Shown here: positions 44,266 through 55,751 of the stretch, one piece after another | Layout of the letters: each line of letters opens with the position of its first letter | Numbering within the stretch: the first letter of the stretch is position 1 | NCBI GenBank assembly: GCA_030762175.1 | Contig: CM060831.1 | Coordinates: 68,035,001-68,099,000, forward strand | DNA from: Metallyticus violacea | Taxonomy: Eukaryota; Arthropoda; Insecta; Mantodea; Metallyticidae | Direction of reading: 5' to 3' | DNA length: 64,000 bases | Notes under the pieces: generated by a model | The model's database searches: none | What the model was told of the DNA's origin: nothing | Seen by the model: the letters and a program-made list of their open reading frames with translations, nothing else | Program-made: the position numbers and the translations under genes

Positions 44266-44600
44266 ATGCGAATTTTGAGGTGGGTCTTTAATTTCCACGA
44301 TTTTTCTTGCATTTCATTTCATTCCGTTGACTCTGTTACATGGTCGAAAGTGGCAGGGCGATTTGGGCTAGTGCTGAGTGTGGGATATTCTATCTGGAAT
44401 CGTCCTTGGGTCTATGTCCTTGCTTCATCGCCCGCGGATCCAGCCCACGCCCACCGGGTGTCCCTCTTGCTTTCCTCCTTCTTCCTGAAGATATCCTCAC
44501 TGGAGGCGTAAACACAAACGGTCAGGCGTTCAGCAAGCCTGAAGTACCGAAATATCCTCCGATTCTAACAATACAGTCCAATCCAATCCAAGGATAAGGC
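44266..44600 (+). other. GC-richer segment, possible LINE 3' end
   Basis: The segment is GC-richer than its neighbours and open in two overlapping frames (44266-44511 and 44340-44597). It ends in a CCAAT-type short repeat (CAGTCCAATCCAATCCAAGG). A GC-rich block ending in a simple repeat is typical of some LINE 3' ends, but no protein motif was recognised. This is an inference only. Confidence 0.35.
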
Positions 44601-44666
44601 GACAGAATATTGTTATCGAAGATCATAGGTTATTTATTAATTTTTATTTTAAGGTAAGATGCCAAT

Positions 44667-44961
44667 GCATCTAGATAATTACCATACTTGCCTCCTACAC
44701 CCAAGAACGCGGGTTCGAACCCGGCCAGGAACGATGGATTTTTTCGGGCGTAAAAATCCTAAGTATGGCTTCCTTCGGAAGGGAAGTAAAGGCGTGGGTC
44801 CCGTGTCGTATATTTGCGGCATGAAAAAGAACCTCAAGCCTGAAAGAGAGGCCTCTGAGCAAAATTTGTCGGCCGTTTCACGCCCTGAATTGAATGGGAC
44901 GCTGATGACCTGAGATGTTAAAGAGCGTTCATAAATAAATCAATCAGCATCTAGATAATTA
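44667..44961 (+). mobile_element. SINE-B, 5'-truncated, perfect 15-bp target duplication
   Basis: The body at 44682-44946 starts CCATACTTGCCTCCTACACC, inside the tRNA-like head, so the A box is missing while the B box (GGTTCGAACCC) is perfect. It runs through GGCTTCCTTCGGAAGGGAAG, GAGGCCTCTGAGCAAAATTT and TGACCTGAGATGTTAAAGAG to an AATAAATCAATCA tail. GCATCTAGATAATTA occurs exactly on both sides (44667-44681 and 44947-44961). This is one of the best-preserved SINE-B bodies and defines the 3' end of the family. Confidence 0.97.
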
Positions 44962-45173
44962 TCTGCATTTTTTAAAGAGATTATCATGAGACTGTGCTAA
45001 AGGGTCACATTTCACAACTTCCGTCTCTATTATTAAGTAATATCGTTTAGAATGGTGTAGTGAGTAGTATATTGGTTCTTTAGAAACATAATGCCATAAC
45101 TATGAATTCTGAACAACTAGCCTATGGATTCCCTATATGAAATTGCTAATTTGAGACTCTGCTACGTTCAATA

Positions 45174-45350
45174 GTAAAATCCTTAGTATGGCTTTCTTTG
45201 GAACAGAAGTGAAGTCATTAGTCCCGTGTTATAGATTTACGGCACGTAAAAGAACCTCAAACCTGAAAGAAGTGACATCTGAGAAAATGTTATATCATTG
45301 AATTGAATAGGAAGCTAATAATCTGATATGTTAAAGAGCGTACCAAATAA
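45174..45350 (+). mobile_element. SINE-B 3' part, diverged
   Basis: AAATCCTTAGTATGGCTTTC, TTAGTCCCGTGTTATAGATT, AAAGAACCTCAAACCTGAAA and GATATGTTAAAGAGCGTACC match SINE-B in order. The tRNA-like head is missing. It lies 230 bp from a well-preserved copy in the same orientation but is much more diverged, so it is an older insertion and not a duplication of it. Confidence 0.85.
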
Positions 45351-45354
45351 TAAT

Positions 45355-47830
45355 ATTAAATATGTTAGCTTAAACAAAGGGTGGCGGACATCGTTTGCAA
45401 CCAACATCACTCCATTTCAAAGTGGCGGACAGCTAACCAGAGTTGTCATAACATAATAGCATCAATCGATAACGCACCGCGATCCTGTGTTTTGCGGCAT
45501 AGTATAATTCGGATTTGACTCGGCGCGGACGCCCCTGGCTTATAATACATTACATTTCATTTCTGAATCCAAATTAACACATTAGAGTGTAAGTAAAATT
45601 TTAGCACTTTGGTCACGAAATCTTTTTATAAAACAGTTCTGAAGATATGAATAATTAAAATGAAAGTATACGAAAATAAAACATGTTTCTATTTGAAAAA
45701 TCAAAAGGGTTCGACAGTAAAACTGTTTTTATGTAACTGAATGAATGAGAGAACGTGATACCATTTGTTTTTAAAGATTTACCGCCCATCAGTACCAAAG
45801 AAGATTTCCTATGGATATACTGTACTATGGTTTGGAACCCATATTGAAAATGTCATTTGAGCTTAGCAATGAAGATTGTGAAAGTGAACTACAGGTGACC
45901 TAAGGACTAAAGCTGTGGAAAAAGCGCAGAAGGATCCGAAATCTGTTCCTTTTCTTTTGCATTTAATTTCTGAACAGTGTTTTAACCAGTTGTAGCACGC
46001 AATTGGATATTACAGTATACAAGCAAGGAGAGAGGGTGATATGCTCTTCGGAGATATTAAAGGAAGTCGACAGTCATATAAATAGTACAGAGAAATATTT
46101 CCATTTAAGGGAAAAAATGCGGCATTGGCTGTATTTTGAATCGATCCACTAGCTTAAATTAAGACATAAATTAAGGAAAAAATATCGTCCCAGAGATAAT
46201 ACACGGAAATGAAAATCACTTAAAATTGGTAACTAGCAATGAGACATAAATTCGCTGCAGAGTTCGGGTTCTTTGCCCGATACAGTATATGCATAAATAT
46301 AAAATTAGTTTTTTCCTTATATTTACATTTTGAAAATTGGAGATCGGCTTAAATTCGCACATTAATTAAATAAAAGTCAGGAGACTTTACAATTATTTAT
46401 TATTCATGGCGTGTCCCTTTCCATTGTACCACATAGTAGCAGAAACACCGAGAACATTCGAGAACAAGGGAATAATTTTACCCTACATATTAATAGGGCA
46501 ATACGTTACAATAACTAAAATAATTTTTGCTCTTAGCAAGAACGGAATCTCTAAATAATTTTTTCAGTGATTATTGATCGAAATCAATTTTCAGCATGTA
46601 AATTAGAATATTGCAACTAATAATAGGTTTGCGGTCGGTTATTTGTAGTGTTTACTACGTGTTTCCACGCCTCGTAGCACTGCGATGCTCAGTTGTCGCA
46701 CTTTTAGTAATAATATCAGGTCTTGAACTAAGGATAACAATGTCACACAATCAGTGCTCTCACTCGCATGCAGTTCACTCGACGTAAGACAATTGCAACT
46801 CACTGCAACGGCGTATTAACTCACAGCTCACGTACACATGCATAGCGTCAGCGACAATAGCCCTCAACAGCGGGGCTTACTAAGTGCATATTTACCCATA
46901 TGAAATCCTACAAAATCCGTTGGAAAATTAGGAGTCGTCGTAAAGTACATGTTTCTTCCTCGTTATTATTAATTAACATGAACTATTGATTCACCGGTCC
47001 AGCCGGTTCACCAAGATTTTAAGAGGATTTTTAATCATTCAATCTGAACTACAAGCTTTCTGCGTCTAATTGAGTTTCAGGCACAGTGGTGGAAAACGTG
47101 CCTCAATCCACTTCAGCACACAAGTTGGAAACGTCATGCCACCTGTAGTCCTTATTGTTACGTAGTATACAAAAAGTTCGATGCTAAAACTTTTAGGGGT
47201 TATTCAAGAAACCAAAGCAAATCTTTTCTTGCTAAATAATAATATTCCTTGAAGTAGCATTGAGAACACACGCTATTCAAAATGGGGGGGGGGGGGAAGT
47301 TAGAAAAATTGCAGGCACGTCTTCCACGAACTTAGGACTTCCTAATCTGTCGCTTCCGCCTTTGTAATGAAATTAGTAACAGTAGCCTTAGGGGTTTATT
47401 ATTAAGTGTATAATTCACTATGTTAAATCATAATGCCATAATAGGCAAACATCATGAGATTATTAGTAATAATCATCAATTACCCAGTCTCCCATTGACT
47501 AAATGTTAATTTTAGACCCTCGATTTTTTGCTTCGACTCTTTAATGCTCCTAGAAGTTTGAGCATTGAATATTTAAATCTCTGCATAATATACTAACTCG
47601 TGACTTGTGTAATTCTTGTCCCAGCTTTACTAAACACAAGTATTTTTCTAAGAATGCTTCATAATAGTTATTGGTAGCACTGACCTTAAAAATTCCGTAG
47701 ACCGGCTTACTTCTCAATACAGATGACTAGTTTATCTGAAAACAAAAGAAATAATCTCTTTAATGTAATATAAATGTTATGTGTTTCACAAAGCAAATCC
47801 TTGTTTAATAATATTTTATATCGTAGTTAG
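45355..47830. other. long stretch with no recognised feature
   Basis: No gene or shared repeat. GTGGCGGACA occurs twice at 45382-45430. The 46620-46870 part is richer in CpG than its surroundings, without recognisable coding content. A G13 run lies near 47284-47296. Confidence 0.45.
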
Positions 47831-47847
47831 ACTACATTCAAAATATA

Positions 47848-47861
47848 ATGATGATAATGAT

Positions 47862-47895
<34 letters not shown>

Positions 47896-47918
47896 TAATA
47901 ATAATAATAATAATAATA
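47848..47918. repeat. ATG/AAT compound microsatellite
   Basis: ATGATGATAATG units pass into about 15 AAT units with one interruption (AATATAATAAT). Confidence 0.95.
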
Positions 47919-48049
47919 TGTGAAAGTAACTAAATGTATGATATTAAATTACAATATAATTCATAAAATGGTTCAAATGATATGAGAACTGAAAAAAGTT
48001 GTTGTTATTCTTTTAGAAGGTTTCCAATAATACTTTCAGTTTAATGTTA

Positions 48050-48215
48050 ACCGAATGAATAGCTCGCTCGCGCTTGAGACTTACGTTCAAGAAGTTCCGG
48101 GTTCCCTTTGCGATGGGCTATTGTGGCCTTGGGCTTTTGCGTGGTTTCCCCTGGTCACTTAAGCAAATGCTGGGATGGATATTGACTTTCCGCTACTTTT
48201 CCGCAAGGGTTCAAA
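48050..48215 (+). mobile_element. diverged tRNA-headed SINE (SINE-E)
   Basis: AGCTCGCTCGCGCTTGAGAC, then GAAGTTCCGGGTTCCC at the place of a B box, suggests a tRNA-like head. The body GCGTGGTTTCCCCTGG, AAGCAAATGCTGGGATGG and CGCTACTTTTCCGC resembles the SINE-A core (CAGGTTTTCCTCAG...GGCAAATGCCGGGGAGG). The boxes are eroded. The shared core under a different head suggests a second SINE family with the same central domain. Confidence 0.55.
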
Positions 48216-48219
48216 TGTT

Positions 48220-49640
48220 TATGACTTAAAATTAAGAAATATGCAAAGAAATATTATCAAAAATAGTCGAATATGTACTCAAAAAATACCCAAATATAAA
48301 ATATGGAGAGTTCCAGTCACCCTTCATCCGAGAAAACAGGCGTAAGTAAGCCGGTAACACATGAAGTGAATAGCGGCATTCTAGATACACAATTTTCCTT
48401 CAGTGTTGTGCGAGACCATACGTTTCCGGTTAATGTTTGTACATTTTGAAGTGTAGAAGACGTGTTCCTTGTGTACTACTTTCAAATTACGTGCACTGTA
48501 TGTGCATTAAATTAGTTATTTAGATAATTGAAATGCCGGCGGAAAATTGTGCTCTATAAAAACGAATATTTATCTACGATATCTACTTCATTGTTCACAA
48601 TTAGGCAGGCACTTTGTAGACAGATTCCCTGGCATTCGATCTCTAAATAGAGATACAGTTAGAGACCTTGTCAATAGACTGAAATATTTGCTGTAACACT
48701 AGCATATACTTTGCTAAAATCTAAACTTCGGAGCAATGAAACTTTTCCCCCAGTATTCTAAAAGCAAAAATAGCAGCTCTGAAGTGAGTGTGGATGATGC
48801 GATATTTGACCGATTTGCATTTATGTCAAATCTGCATGAAGTATGGTGTTCTACAAAGAATTTTTTTCATATTTTTCAAAAAAGATTGTTTAGTAGTTCA
48901 ATATTTTAATATCATATTATTCATAATGTATTCCACAGTACTGTTAAAATTTGTTATTTCAAAATCAAAAACATGACAAAAGTTCATCCTGTCATTAAAT
49001 ATACATTGCGATCATAGATGCTTTCCTCCGCGGCGAGGGGCTTTTCCTATGAGCGGGTTGATCGCTCGATATATGCTATTTTATAATATTTAAATTACAT
49101 AAATTGTATGTATATATATTGATTCTATATGATTTATGCCTTTAATTTTTAGCGGATTAATAGACCCAGTTTGATGAAGAAAAAGCTGATGAATAAATAT
49201 ATGGCTGAACTAGTTCAAAATTATTAAAACTGCAATTATATTTAAAGCATTTACAATTTCCAAATCCAATGAAATTATCCTGCTATTTATTTTGCAATAA
49301 GAATTATTTTAAACGCAATCTTTTATTCAACATCCTGACGACATTACTGAAATTATGTTCATAATGTAAAACTAATTTAATTATTTATTAGTTTCATATA
49401 ACATTCCAATGATGAAATTAAAAAAAGGTTAAAATCGCAACCATATATAACATTGGTCTAGGAAATACCGTTATTGAAATAATAAAAATATCCACTTTCA
49501 AAGTGCTATATACATATCGCATTAGAAGTGTTAGGTTTCTCTCGTTTGCTTTACCTACGGATGTTATCATTTTCACTTTTGTGTAGCGTTAACTACAAAA
49601 TTAATTTCTTTCCTTTTCCGTTTAGGCAATTAAGGAACTT
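48220..49640. other. AT-rich stretch, nothing recognised
   Basis: No gene or shared repeat recognised. Confidence 0.5.
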
Positions 49641-49649
49641 AGCAGGTGC

Positions 49650-50215
49650 TTGCAAACATTTGTTCGTGGCATTATGCTAAGAAACACTTCCTGTGCAGAA
49701 TACAGAAGCGGGAGTAAGACGGCGTAATGCAGAGGATATGAAATCTAATCCCTTGTTCTGGTATGAAGCTTTTGGTTGTTAAGTTGCCCCCTCTCTCAGC
49801 TCTGGCGACCATTTTGTCCATTTATTGCGATTTCAAATGTGGATTACACTGCAGTAATGGCCTTTAAGCTGGCATGGTATTAGCAATGACGTCAGTTACC
49901 ATGACAACTGTTCTCCACTCATTTCCTGCTATATCCGTTGGATCGGTTTAATTTCCAAAGCTGTGTGGAGGTTCCGAACGGAGGCGGAGAGCAGAGAGAT
50001 GCTTTCGGGACGACGTTCTGATTAGTTGACAGAAAGAAATAAGACGCCGGAAACGTCAAGCAAGGCAAGGGAATTATCTTCATCCAAACAGAAGAAAGCA
50101 TTGCGATCCTTCCAGAGGGAAGTGTTAGAATTTTATGGGTAAAACGAAAGAGTAACAGACGCATAATACCGAGATTTGAGTCAGGTGCAAAGTAACAATT
50201 GGTTAGCATTCATTA
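49650..50215. other. GC-richer stretch around the CRE/X-box, no recognised gene
   Basis: Contains a minus frame (50209-49919, 96 codons) and a short minus frame starting with a good initiation context near 49812 (MVARAERGG, about 46 codons). Neither resembles a known protein. Base composition differs from the AT-rich surroundings. It could be a promoter/first-exon region or an unrecognised repeat. Confidence 0.3.
49887..49908. promoter_or_regulatory. CRE abutting an RFX-type X-box
   Basis: A perfect palindromic CRE, TGACGTCA (49887-49894), is followed with no gap by GTTACCATGACAAC (49895-49908), which fits the RFX/DAF-19 X-box consensus RYYNYYATRRNRAC at every position. X-boxes mark promoters of cilium genes in animals, and CRE next to X-box is a known RFX/CREB arrangement. 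Whether this one works is inference: no recognisable exon lies nearby, although the surrounding 49.65-50.2 kb is less AT-rich than its neighbourhood. Chance occurrence cannot be excluded. Confidence 0.4.
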
Positions 50216-50618
50216 TGACCATTATCGGAAACGTTAGATATTAATGTCACTGGTGCTCAAACTATTTGTATTCTGTTTTTGTACTGTAATGTTTAAGCTA
50301 TTTAAAATCTATATATCTTCTAAGATATTGTCCTCTCAAATGGAAACAGAATGTGGGGCTTCTCTGACGGAGCTACTGCTCATTTTGTGCCAGCTACCTA
50401 CATCACCTGAGTAATATTCAACAAAAGTTACTTGAAACGTATGATGTGTCTTATTGCTCCAGAAAATGAAAATCGTAGTTTGTTGATAGTCACAAGTAAT
50501 GCCATAAATAATCATCAGTTATGTCAAAACTTCTGTTGATATTATTTATTCTTTCCTAAACCCACAAACAAAAAAATATTCTCAACATAGTGCATCAAGC
50601 TTGTCCGGGTTTCTTCAG

Positions 50619-50621
<3 letters not shown>

Positions 50622-50662
<41 letters not shown>
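50622..50662. repeat. AT microsatellite
   Basis: About 20 AT dinucleotides, 60 bp from the 3' end of a minus-strand SINE-A. Confidence 0.95.
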
Positions 50663-50663
<1 letters not shown>

Positions 50664-50721
50664 CCACATGAGGTATTTCAGGTAAGTTTTTTTCTGTTCT
50701 TCTTGTTGAACTTCTTCTTTT

Positions 50722-50962
50722 AATAGCGTTTAACGCCGTTTTTATAGGCGGTGGACACTGATTATATGAATTGGGAAAGACTTTTTTTTTTTAAGGAAGG
50801 AAGCGTTCCAGGCTTAAGTTCAGGACAACCTCCCCGGCATTTGCCATTTATGACAGCTCAGGAAACCTGGAAGAAACCTCAGTCAAATAGGGCGGTTCTG
50901 ACGGGGATCGAACTCCAGATATCCCGCTCAGACCCCTTGTCTACCTGAGTCGGTTTCGAGTA
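50722..50962 (-). mobile_element. SINE-A, diverged
   Basis: On plus it begins AATAGCGTTTAACGCCG (the SINE-A 3' end reversed), then AATTGGGAAAGACTTTTTTT, AAGGAAGGAAGCGTTCCAGG, CTCCCCGGCATTTGCC, GGAAACCTGGAAGAAACC, and a head with GGGATCGAACTCCAG and CTACCTGAGTC. The B box is changed at one position and the D-arm/A-box part is eroded. No clear target-site duplication was seen. Confidence 0.88.
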
Positions 50963-50964
50963 GG

Positions 50965-52250
50965 TATGTAATATTACACTTTGGTGGTTCACTCATAATT
51001 TCAAGACAACCAACGAACTTTGAAAATAATATTTCATTTATGCCTGAAAATATTCGCTCTACTATTCCCTAAAGTGCTTATTGTGCCCATATTTAAATTA
51101 AATACCACTAGATCACATATATGCATGTGTGTATATATAATAAAAAGGAAATACAGAAAACACTCTGAATTCTACTATATATAAGTTTCGTTTAAACGCT
51201 ATGAAGACAGTAAATAAAAACAACGAAAATACACACAATTCATACGATATTTCGAATAGCTTATTATCTCTGTTCACAGTGTACAGGTCATCTTTTGAAT
51301 ATATATCGTTAACTAGAGCGTTCTGATCGTAGATAAGTAAAACAAATACAAAAACACTGCCAGCATAACTAATAATAGATAGCTTTTACTCTTCTTGGAC
51401 AATATTGTTTTAATGCTATATGCGTTACTCAGCTATCTTTTCTATTATCTACATTATCATTTCCATTTTTATTTCATAATTATTTCAGTTGTATTCAGTG
51501 CATTTATTTACCAGAAATTTCTAGTTCACAATTTTATTAATCTATGAGGGAGCTAATGTTTCCAAGGTTGCTCTAGAATAAGAATTCTTAATTTTTCTTT
51601 AATTCGTAAAAACAGGAATTTTTTATTTTCTTTCACTCTTAAAGACCACTGTACAATTTGTAAGTGAGAACATGTCCGTAGTTTGAAAATAGCTACGTTT
51701 GTAAACATTTCTGTGAAACACAATTTTCATCATTTTGATTCGTTATAAATTAATGTGATTAAAGTATTAATCCATGCTCTTTTTTTGAAGTAAACATATG
51801 TGACTTTTCTGAAAAATGGGATTTTTTTTAAGATTATTATATTATCCGTAGGTTCATGGAAGCTTTTGAGTCAGTTCATATGAAAGCCTGCATCAAAAAA
51901 TCTAATAAACTGTATTACTTGAAAAATGATTTAAAGAGTGTTAAGAGATACATTAATATGTGAATGATTCTTTTATTCAAGTCATTAGTTACGAATTATT
52001 GTGACAGTAAAAATGTTTAAATGCAATGATAAAAACAGTTCATAATTATAACAGATAGGACATTTTCCATAATTGTGTATATGCCATATAAAATACGAAA
52101 TTTCAACAGGAACATAAATTAATTCATATTTGACTAACTTTTCAAAGGAAAACGGTAAAGACAACAATATCCATTTATTACTCGCTGTCTCTGTGCATGA
52201 GAAAAATGTGCCAAAATTATTTCGACGTTCCAACAAGAAGGGCTTCCTTA
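50965..52250. other. AT-rich stretch, nothing recognised
   Basis: No gene or shared repeat recognised. The minus frame 52236-51985 has no family resemblance. Confidence 0.5.
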
Positions 52251-52255
52251 TCTGT

Positions 52256-52256
<1 letters not shown>

Positions 52257-52300
<44 letters not shown>
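52257..52300. repeat. AT microsatellite
   Basis: About 21 AT dinucleotides, lying where the left terminus of the following mariner would be expected. Confidence 0.95.
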
Positions 52301-52302
<2 letters not shown>

Positions 52303-52329
52303 GCAGCTTTAACTTCCGCTTCGCTGTGT

Positions 52330-53487
52330 TCAGTAGTTCAGATATAGTTGCATAAAGAAGACTATGTGTAGAAGATTGTGGCATGCTCAAAATAGCGTAT
52401 CCAGCTGTTATTAAGTTTTTCACAAAAGAATGACTTACTCTAAATGAAATTAAACAGTGATTGGAGGGTGTATATGAGGAAGAATTCCCCTCACATTCTA
52501 CTGTAAAAGAATGGGCCAAACCTTTTTGCATGGTTCGAGAAAGCACTGAAGACGAAGAGCGTGCAGGTCGACCCTTGGAGATGCTGACTCCTGAAAACGT
52601 CGCTCTTGTGGAAGGAGAAATTATGGAAGACCGACTGCTCAAAGTCACAGAAATAGCAGCAAGGGTGGGCCTTTCTAAAACAAAATTCTTTCGAATTATT
52701 CATGAACATTTAAACATGAATAATGTTAGTACAAGATGGGTACCTAGACTTCTTTCCTCAGTCCAAAAGCAGCAACGAGTCATCTGTTGACAGGCATTTT
52801 TGGAGCTCTGCCGTGGCAACGAGAGAGAAGTTCTGCATACCATTGCTACAGGAGATGAAACTATAGTCCTCTACTGTGGTCCCTTGTTCAAAAGAAAATC
52901 AATGGAGTGGCGTAAACTTGGCGAAGTACCGGCACTAAAGGCGAAGGTTACTCAGTCAACCAAGAAGATCATCGTCATTATTTTGGGACTGTGAAGGAAT
53001 ATTCTTAATTGACTTGAAGGAGATGGTAAATGGGAGTTCTATGCTGGCTTAATGCACAGACTACGTGCTTCCATCAAAGAGAAAAGGCGAGGAAAACTAA
53101 GTGTGGTGTGCACCTTCTTCACGACAAACGCGCCTATGCACACAGCTCTTGTTGCAAAGAAAGCTGTGAAGAAATGTGGCTTCAAGAAGATCGACGTCCA
53201 TCCTACAGCCCAGATCTAGCTCCCAGCGACTATTTTCTCTTCTCAAAACTCAAGAAGGACTTTGGAGGAAGGAAATTTAAGTGCGACGAAGAAGTGATGG
53301 ATGCTGTTTAAGCCATTTTGCAGACAAGACTTCTGACTATTTGGGGGGGGGGGGTTGAAATATTAATTCAACGATGTGAGAAGTGTATTGCAATAAAGGG
53401 TAAATATGTTGAAAAGTGAAATATAGTTTTTGACTTTATGATACGTAGAAAAAGATTAGGACGGAAACTTATGAACCTACACTCGTA
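52330..53487 (+). pseudogene. mariner (DD34D) transposase remnant with 3' terminus
   Basis: From 52461 the frame reads EGVYEEEFPSHSTVKEWAKP, GRPLEMLTPENV and ITEIAARVGLS-like (VTEIAARVGLSKTKFFRIIH), the N-terminal helix-turn-helix pair of mariner. After a stop (52787) it continues with IATGDETIVLYC (first Asp), then LLHDKRAYAHSS near 53115 (second Asp, ancestral HDNAP..HT eroded), and YSPDLAPSDYFLFSKLKKDF near 53203-53262, with the third Asp 34 residues on. Stops and frameshifts break it. The right end, GGAAACTTATGAACC...ACTCGTA (53463-53487), looks like a mariner inverted repeat. The left repeat is missing. Confidence 0.85.
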
Positions 53488-53489
53488 TA

Positions 53490-54025
53490 TCATATTTATT
53501 TGTTTAACTTATTAATTTCAAACAATCACTAGAGAAAGACGTTTATAGAGGAACGCTTTGATATCTGCAGAGAGATGCAAGAGGTTTCTCCGAAAGTTTC
53601 GATGATATTGCAAACACTGTTGTCTTCCAAAAAGGTTGAGGGCCCCTCCTCATTTTGCTTGGATGTGAGAATGCTTTAACTTAAGATATCCCTATACACG
53701 AATAGTCAGAGATTCACTTTGATTACGACCATCATTCAACGGATTGGATGCCCCCGAGACATTTTTGCTTAGGAGTTAACCAAGTCACGAATGCACAAAA
53801 CCAAAGTAAGAGATTACAGCATCCGAAGAATCATTTTCGAAAAGCATGTGCGTGATTCAGGAGATATGCTTACAAACGTCATTCGGGCTGCACTAGAAAG
53901 TCAGATAAAGCGCTTTGAAATGAATGGCAGTCATGCTCAAATATGTATATAAATAACAAATTATTCTTTTAATTTTATAAATGAGGGCTATGTTTTACAA
54001 ATTATTACGTTCAACAAGGTAAGAT
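53490..54025. other. stretch with no recognised feature
   Basis: No gene or shared repeat recognised between the mariner end and the SINE-A group. Confidence 0.45.
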
Positions 54026-54032
54026 CTTTTTT

Positions 54033-54221
54033 TAATGGTGTTTAACTTCCGTTTTTACTGCTGAGGCACCACAGGCGGTGGACACTGGTTGCCATTTATG
54101 AGGATTGAGGAAAACCTGGAAAAAAAAAAAACAGTCAGGGAGGAGGGTCTTGGCGGGAATCGAACCCCAGACCTCTCGCTTATGAGTCCGCGCCTTATCG
54201 ACCTCGGGCACTCGTGGCGGT
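54033..54221 (-). mobile_element. SINE-A with internal deletion (first of three)
   Basis: On plus: AATGGTGTTTAACTTCCG, TACTGCTGAGGCACCACAGG and GCGGTGGACACTGGT, then a jump of about 90 bp straight to TGCCATTTATGAGGATTGAG, then a 13-A tract, GGCGGGAATCGAACCCCAG and CGACCTCGGGCACTCGTGGC. The missing part includes the CATCTCATG and GGAACGTTTCC segments. The head is nearly complete, with a B box changed at one place. Confidence 0.92.
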
Positions 54222-54570
54222 AGATATGAGCTTTGAAACACACAAACTTTATTCAGATTTCTATTTTGAACAGTTCCCAAAATATGTCTGTAAAAATACG
54301 ATTTGAATACTATAACTCTGCAGGAACGTTAATGCAAATTAATTGATCTAAGGGTGTCATATTTCACAAAATAGTATTTTAATCTGTTATAATGGACGCT
54401 AATGACCATAGCTGTTTTGCGCCCTTAAGCAATAATCATCATCATCTTCATCATCATCAATCTGTTATAGTATGATAGTATAAAATGCGAGGTAAACTAT
54501 TTTGATTATTCGTTTCACTGGAATCGACCTTAAGCGAGCGCACTAACTCTCATAGGGTTTTTTTCTTTTT

Positions 54571-54760
54571 TAATGGTGTTAAACGCCCGTTTTACTACTG
54601 AGACACCACAAGCAGTGAACATTGATGAATACATGAGATGAAATGATATATTGGGAAAGGATTTTTAAGGAAGGAAACGTTCCAGACCTAAGGAAAACCT
54701 GGAAAAGCCTCAGTCAGGGAGGACGATCATATTAGTATTCCAAATATATCTCACTGGAGC
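54571..54760 (-). mobile_element. SINE-A, 5' end eroded (second of three)
   Basis: On plus: AATGGTGTTAAACGCCCG, TACTACTGAGACACCACAAG, CATGAGATGAAATGATATAT, AAGGAAGGAAACGTTCCAGA and GGAAAACCTGGAAAAGCCTC, then an eroded head (CATATTAGTATTCC). The core segment GGCAAATGCCGGGG is deleted. Confidence 0.88.
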
Positions 54761-54783
54761 AAGTCCATTAGCCAAAAGCACGT

Positions 54784-55075
54784 TAGAAAACGTGGATTTT
54801 TAACAGTGTTTAACACCCGTTTTTACTACTGAGGCACCACAGGCGCTGGACACTGGTGATACGTGAGATGAAATGATACATTGGGAAAGGATATTTTAAG
54901 GAAGGAAACGTTCCAGGCCTAAGTTTAGCATACCTCCCAAGCATTTGCCATATATGAGAACTGAGGAAAACCTGGAAAAATACCGTCAGATAGGACGGTT
55001 CTGGTGGGACTCGAACCCCAGACCTCCCGCTCATGAGTCCGTACCTTAACGACCACGGCGGTAGAAAACCTGGAT
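54784..55075 (-). mobile_element. SINE-A with 14-bp target duplication (third of three)
   Basis: The body at 54798-55061 is close to full length. On plus it reads AACACCCGTTTTTACTACTG through ACGTGAGATGAAATGATACA, AAGGAAGGAAACGTTCCAGG, CTCCCAAGCATTTGCC, GGTGGGACTCGAACCCCAGA and CCTCCCGCTCATGAGTCCG. It is flanked by TAGAAAACGTGGAT (54784-54797) and TAGAAAACCTGGAT (55062-55075), 13 of 14 matching, which proves an independent insertion. Confidence 0.95.
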
Positions 55076-55079
55076 GTTC

Positions 55080-55715
55080 ACCCCTGCGATATGCGGAGGA
55101 AAAACAGCCAAGCAATTACAAAGTTCTAGGGACATTACGCCCTTCTCCTCTTCTTCCTATCCTACTATGAAAAGAAGTATTAAAAAAAGGAGGTGCGGTT
55201 GGGAGGGATGTATGTAATACACCGACCGCTTTCAGCAAACAACTATCTCTCCAACTCCCCCACTTCATGCCTTAAAACTTCCCGTGTGCTGCTGCTACCT
55301 TCATTTATTTCACCCCAGAGCGAGATATCGATATGAAGCTCCGTTCTTGTCGCACTGCCACCAAGGAAACCCGTGGGCAAATTGCCCGGCATTTATCAGC
55401 GCCTCAAGAGGAAAAATAAAATTCTCGGTGAGCAAACATTCCCAAGAAGAGTTCTGTCGTAAAGGAATTAAAATGTTTACACTTTTTAATCGAAAAATTT
55501 CAATTTTTGCTTCATTTCACTAAGAAAACTCCTTTAGCACATGATTTTAAAACGGATCCTAGTAGCTTAAATGAGGAAAAAGATGGCCCATTTCAAAGAA
55601 CATGTTGCTGCAAACTAGATTTTATTTATTTCATGCAGTTTTCCAACTCTAAAATATAAAATATTTATTCCTCTAAATAAATACGGAGAAAAAGTTAACA
55701 AATTAATGTATCTTT

Positions 55716-55751
<36 letters not shown>

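Noticed and set aside
44659..44913. 84-codon frame similar to those at 59879-60130 and 29227-29580
   Set aside because: The recurrence reflects SINE-B DNA. A SINE has no coding function and the frames lie in arbitrary registers.
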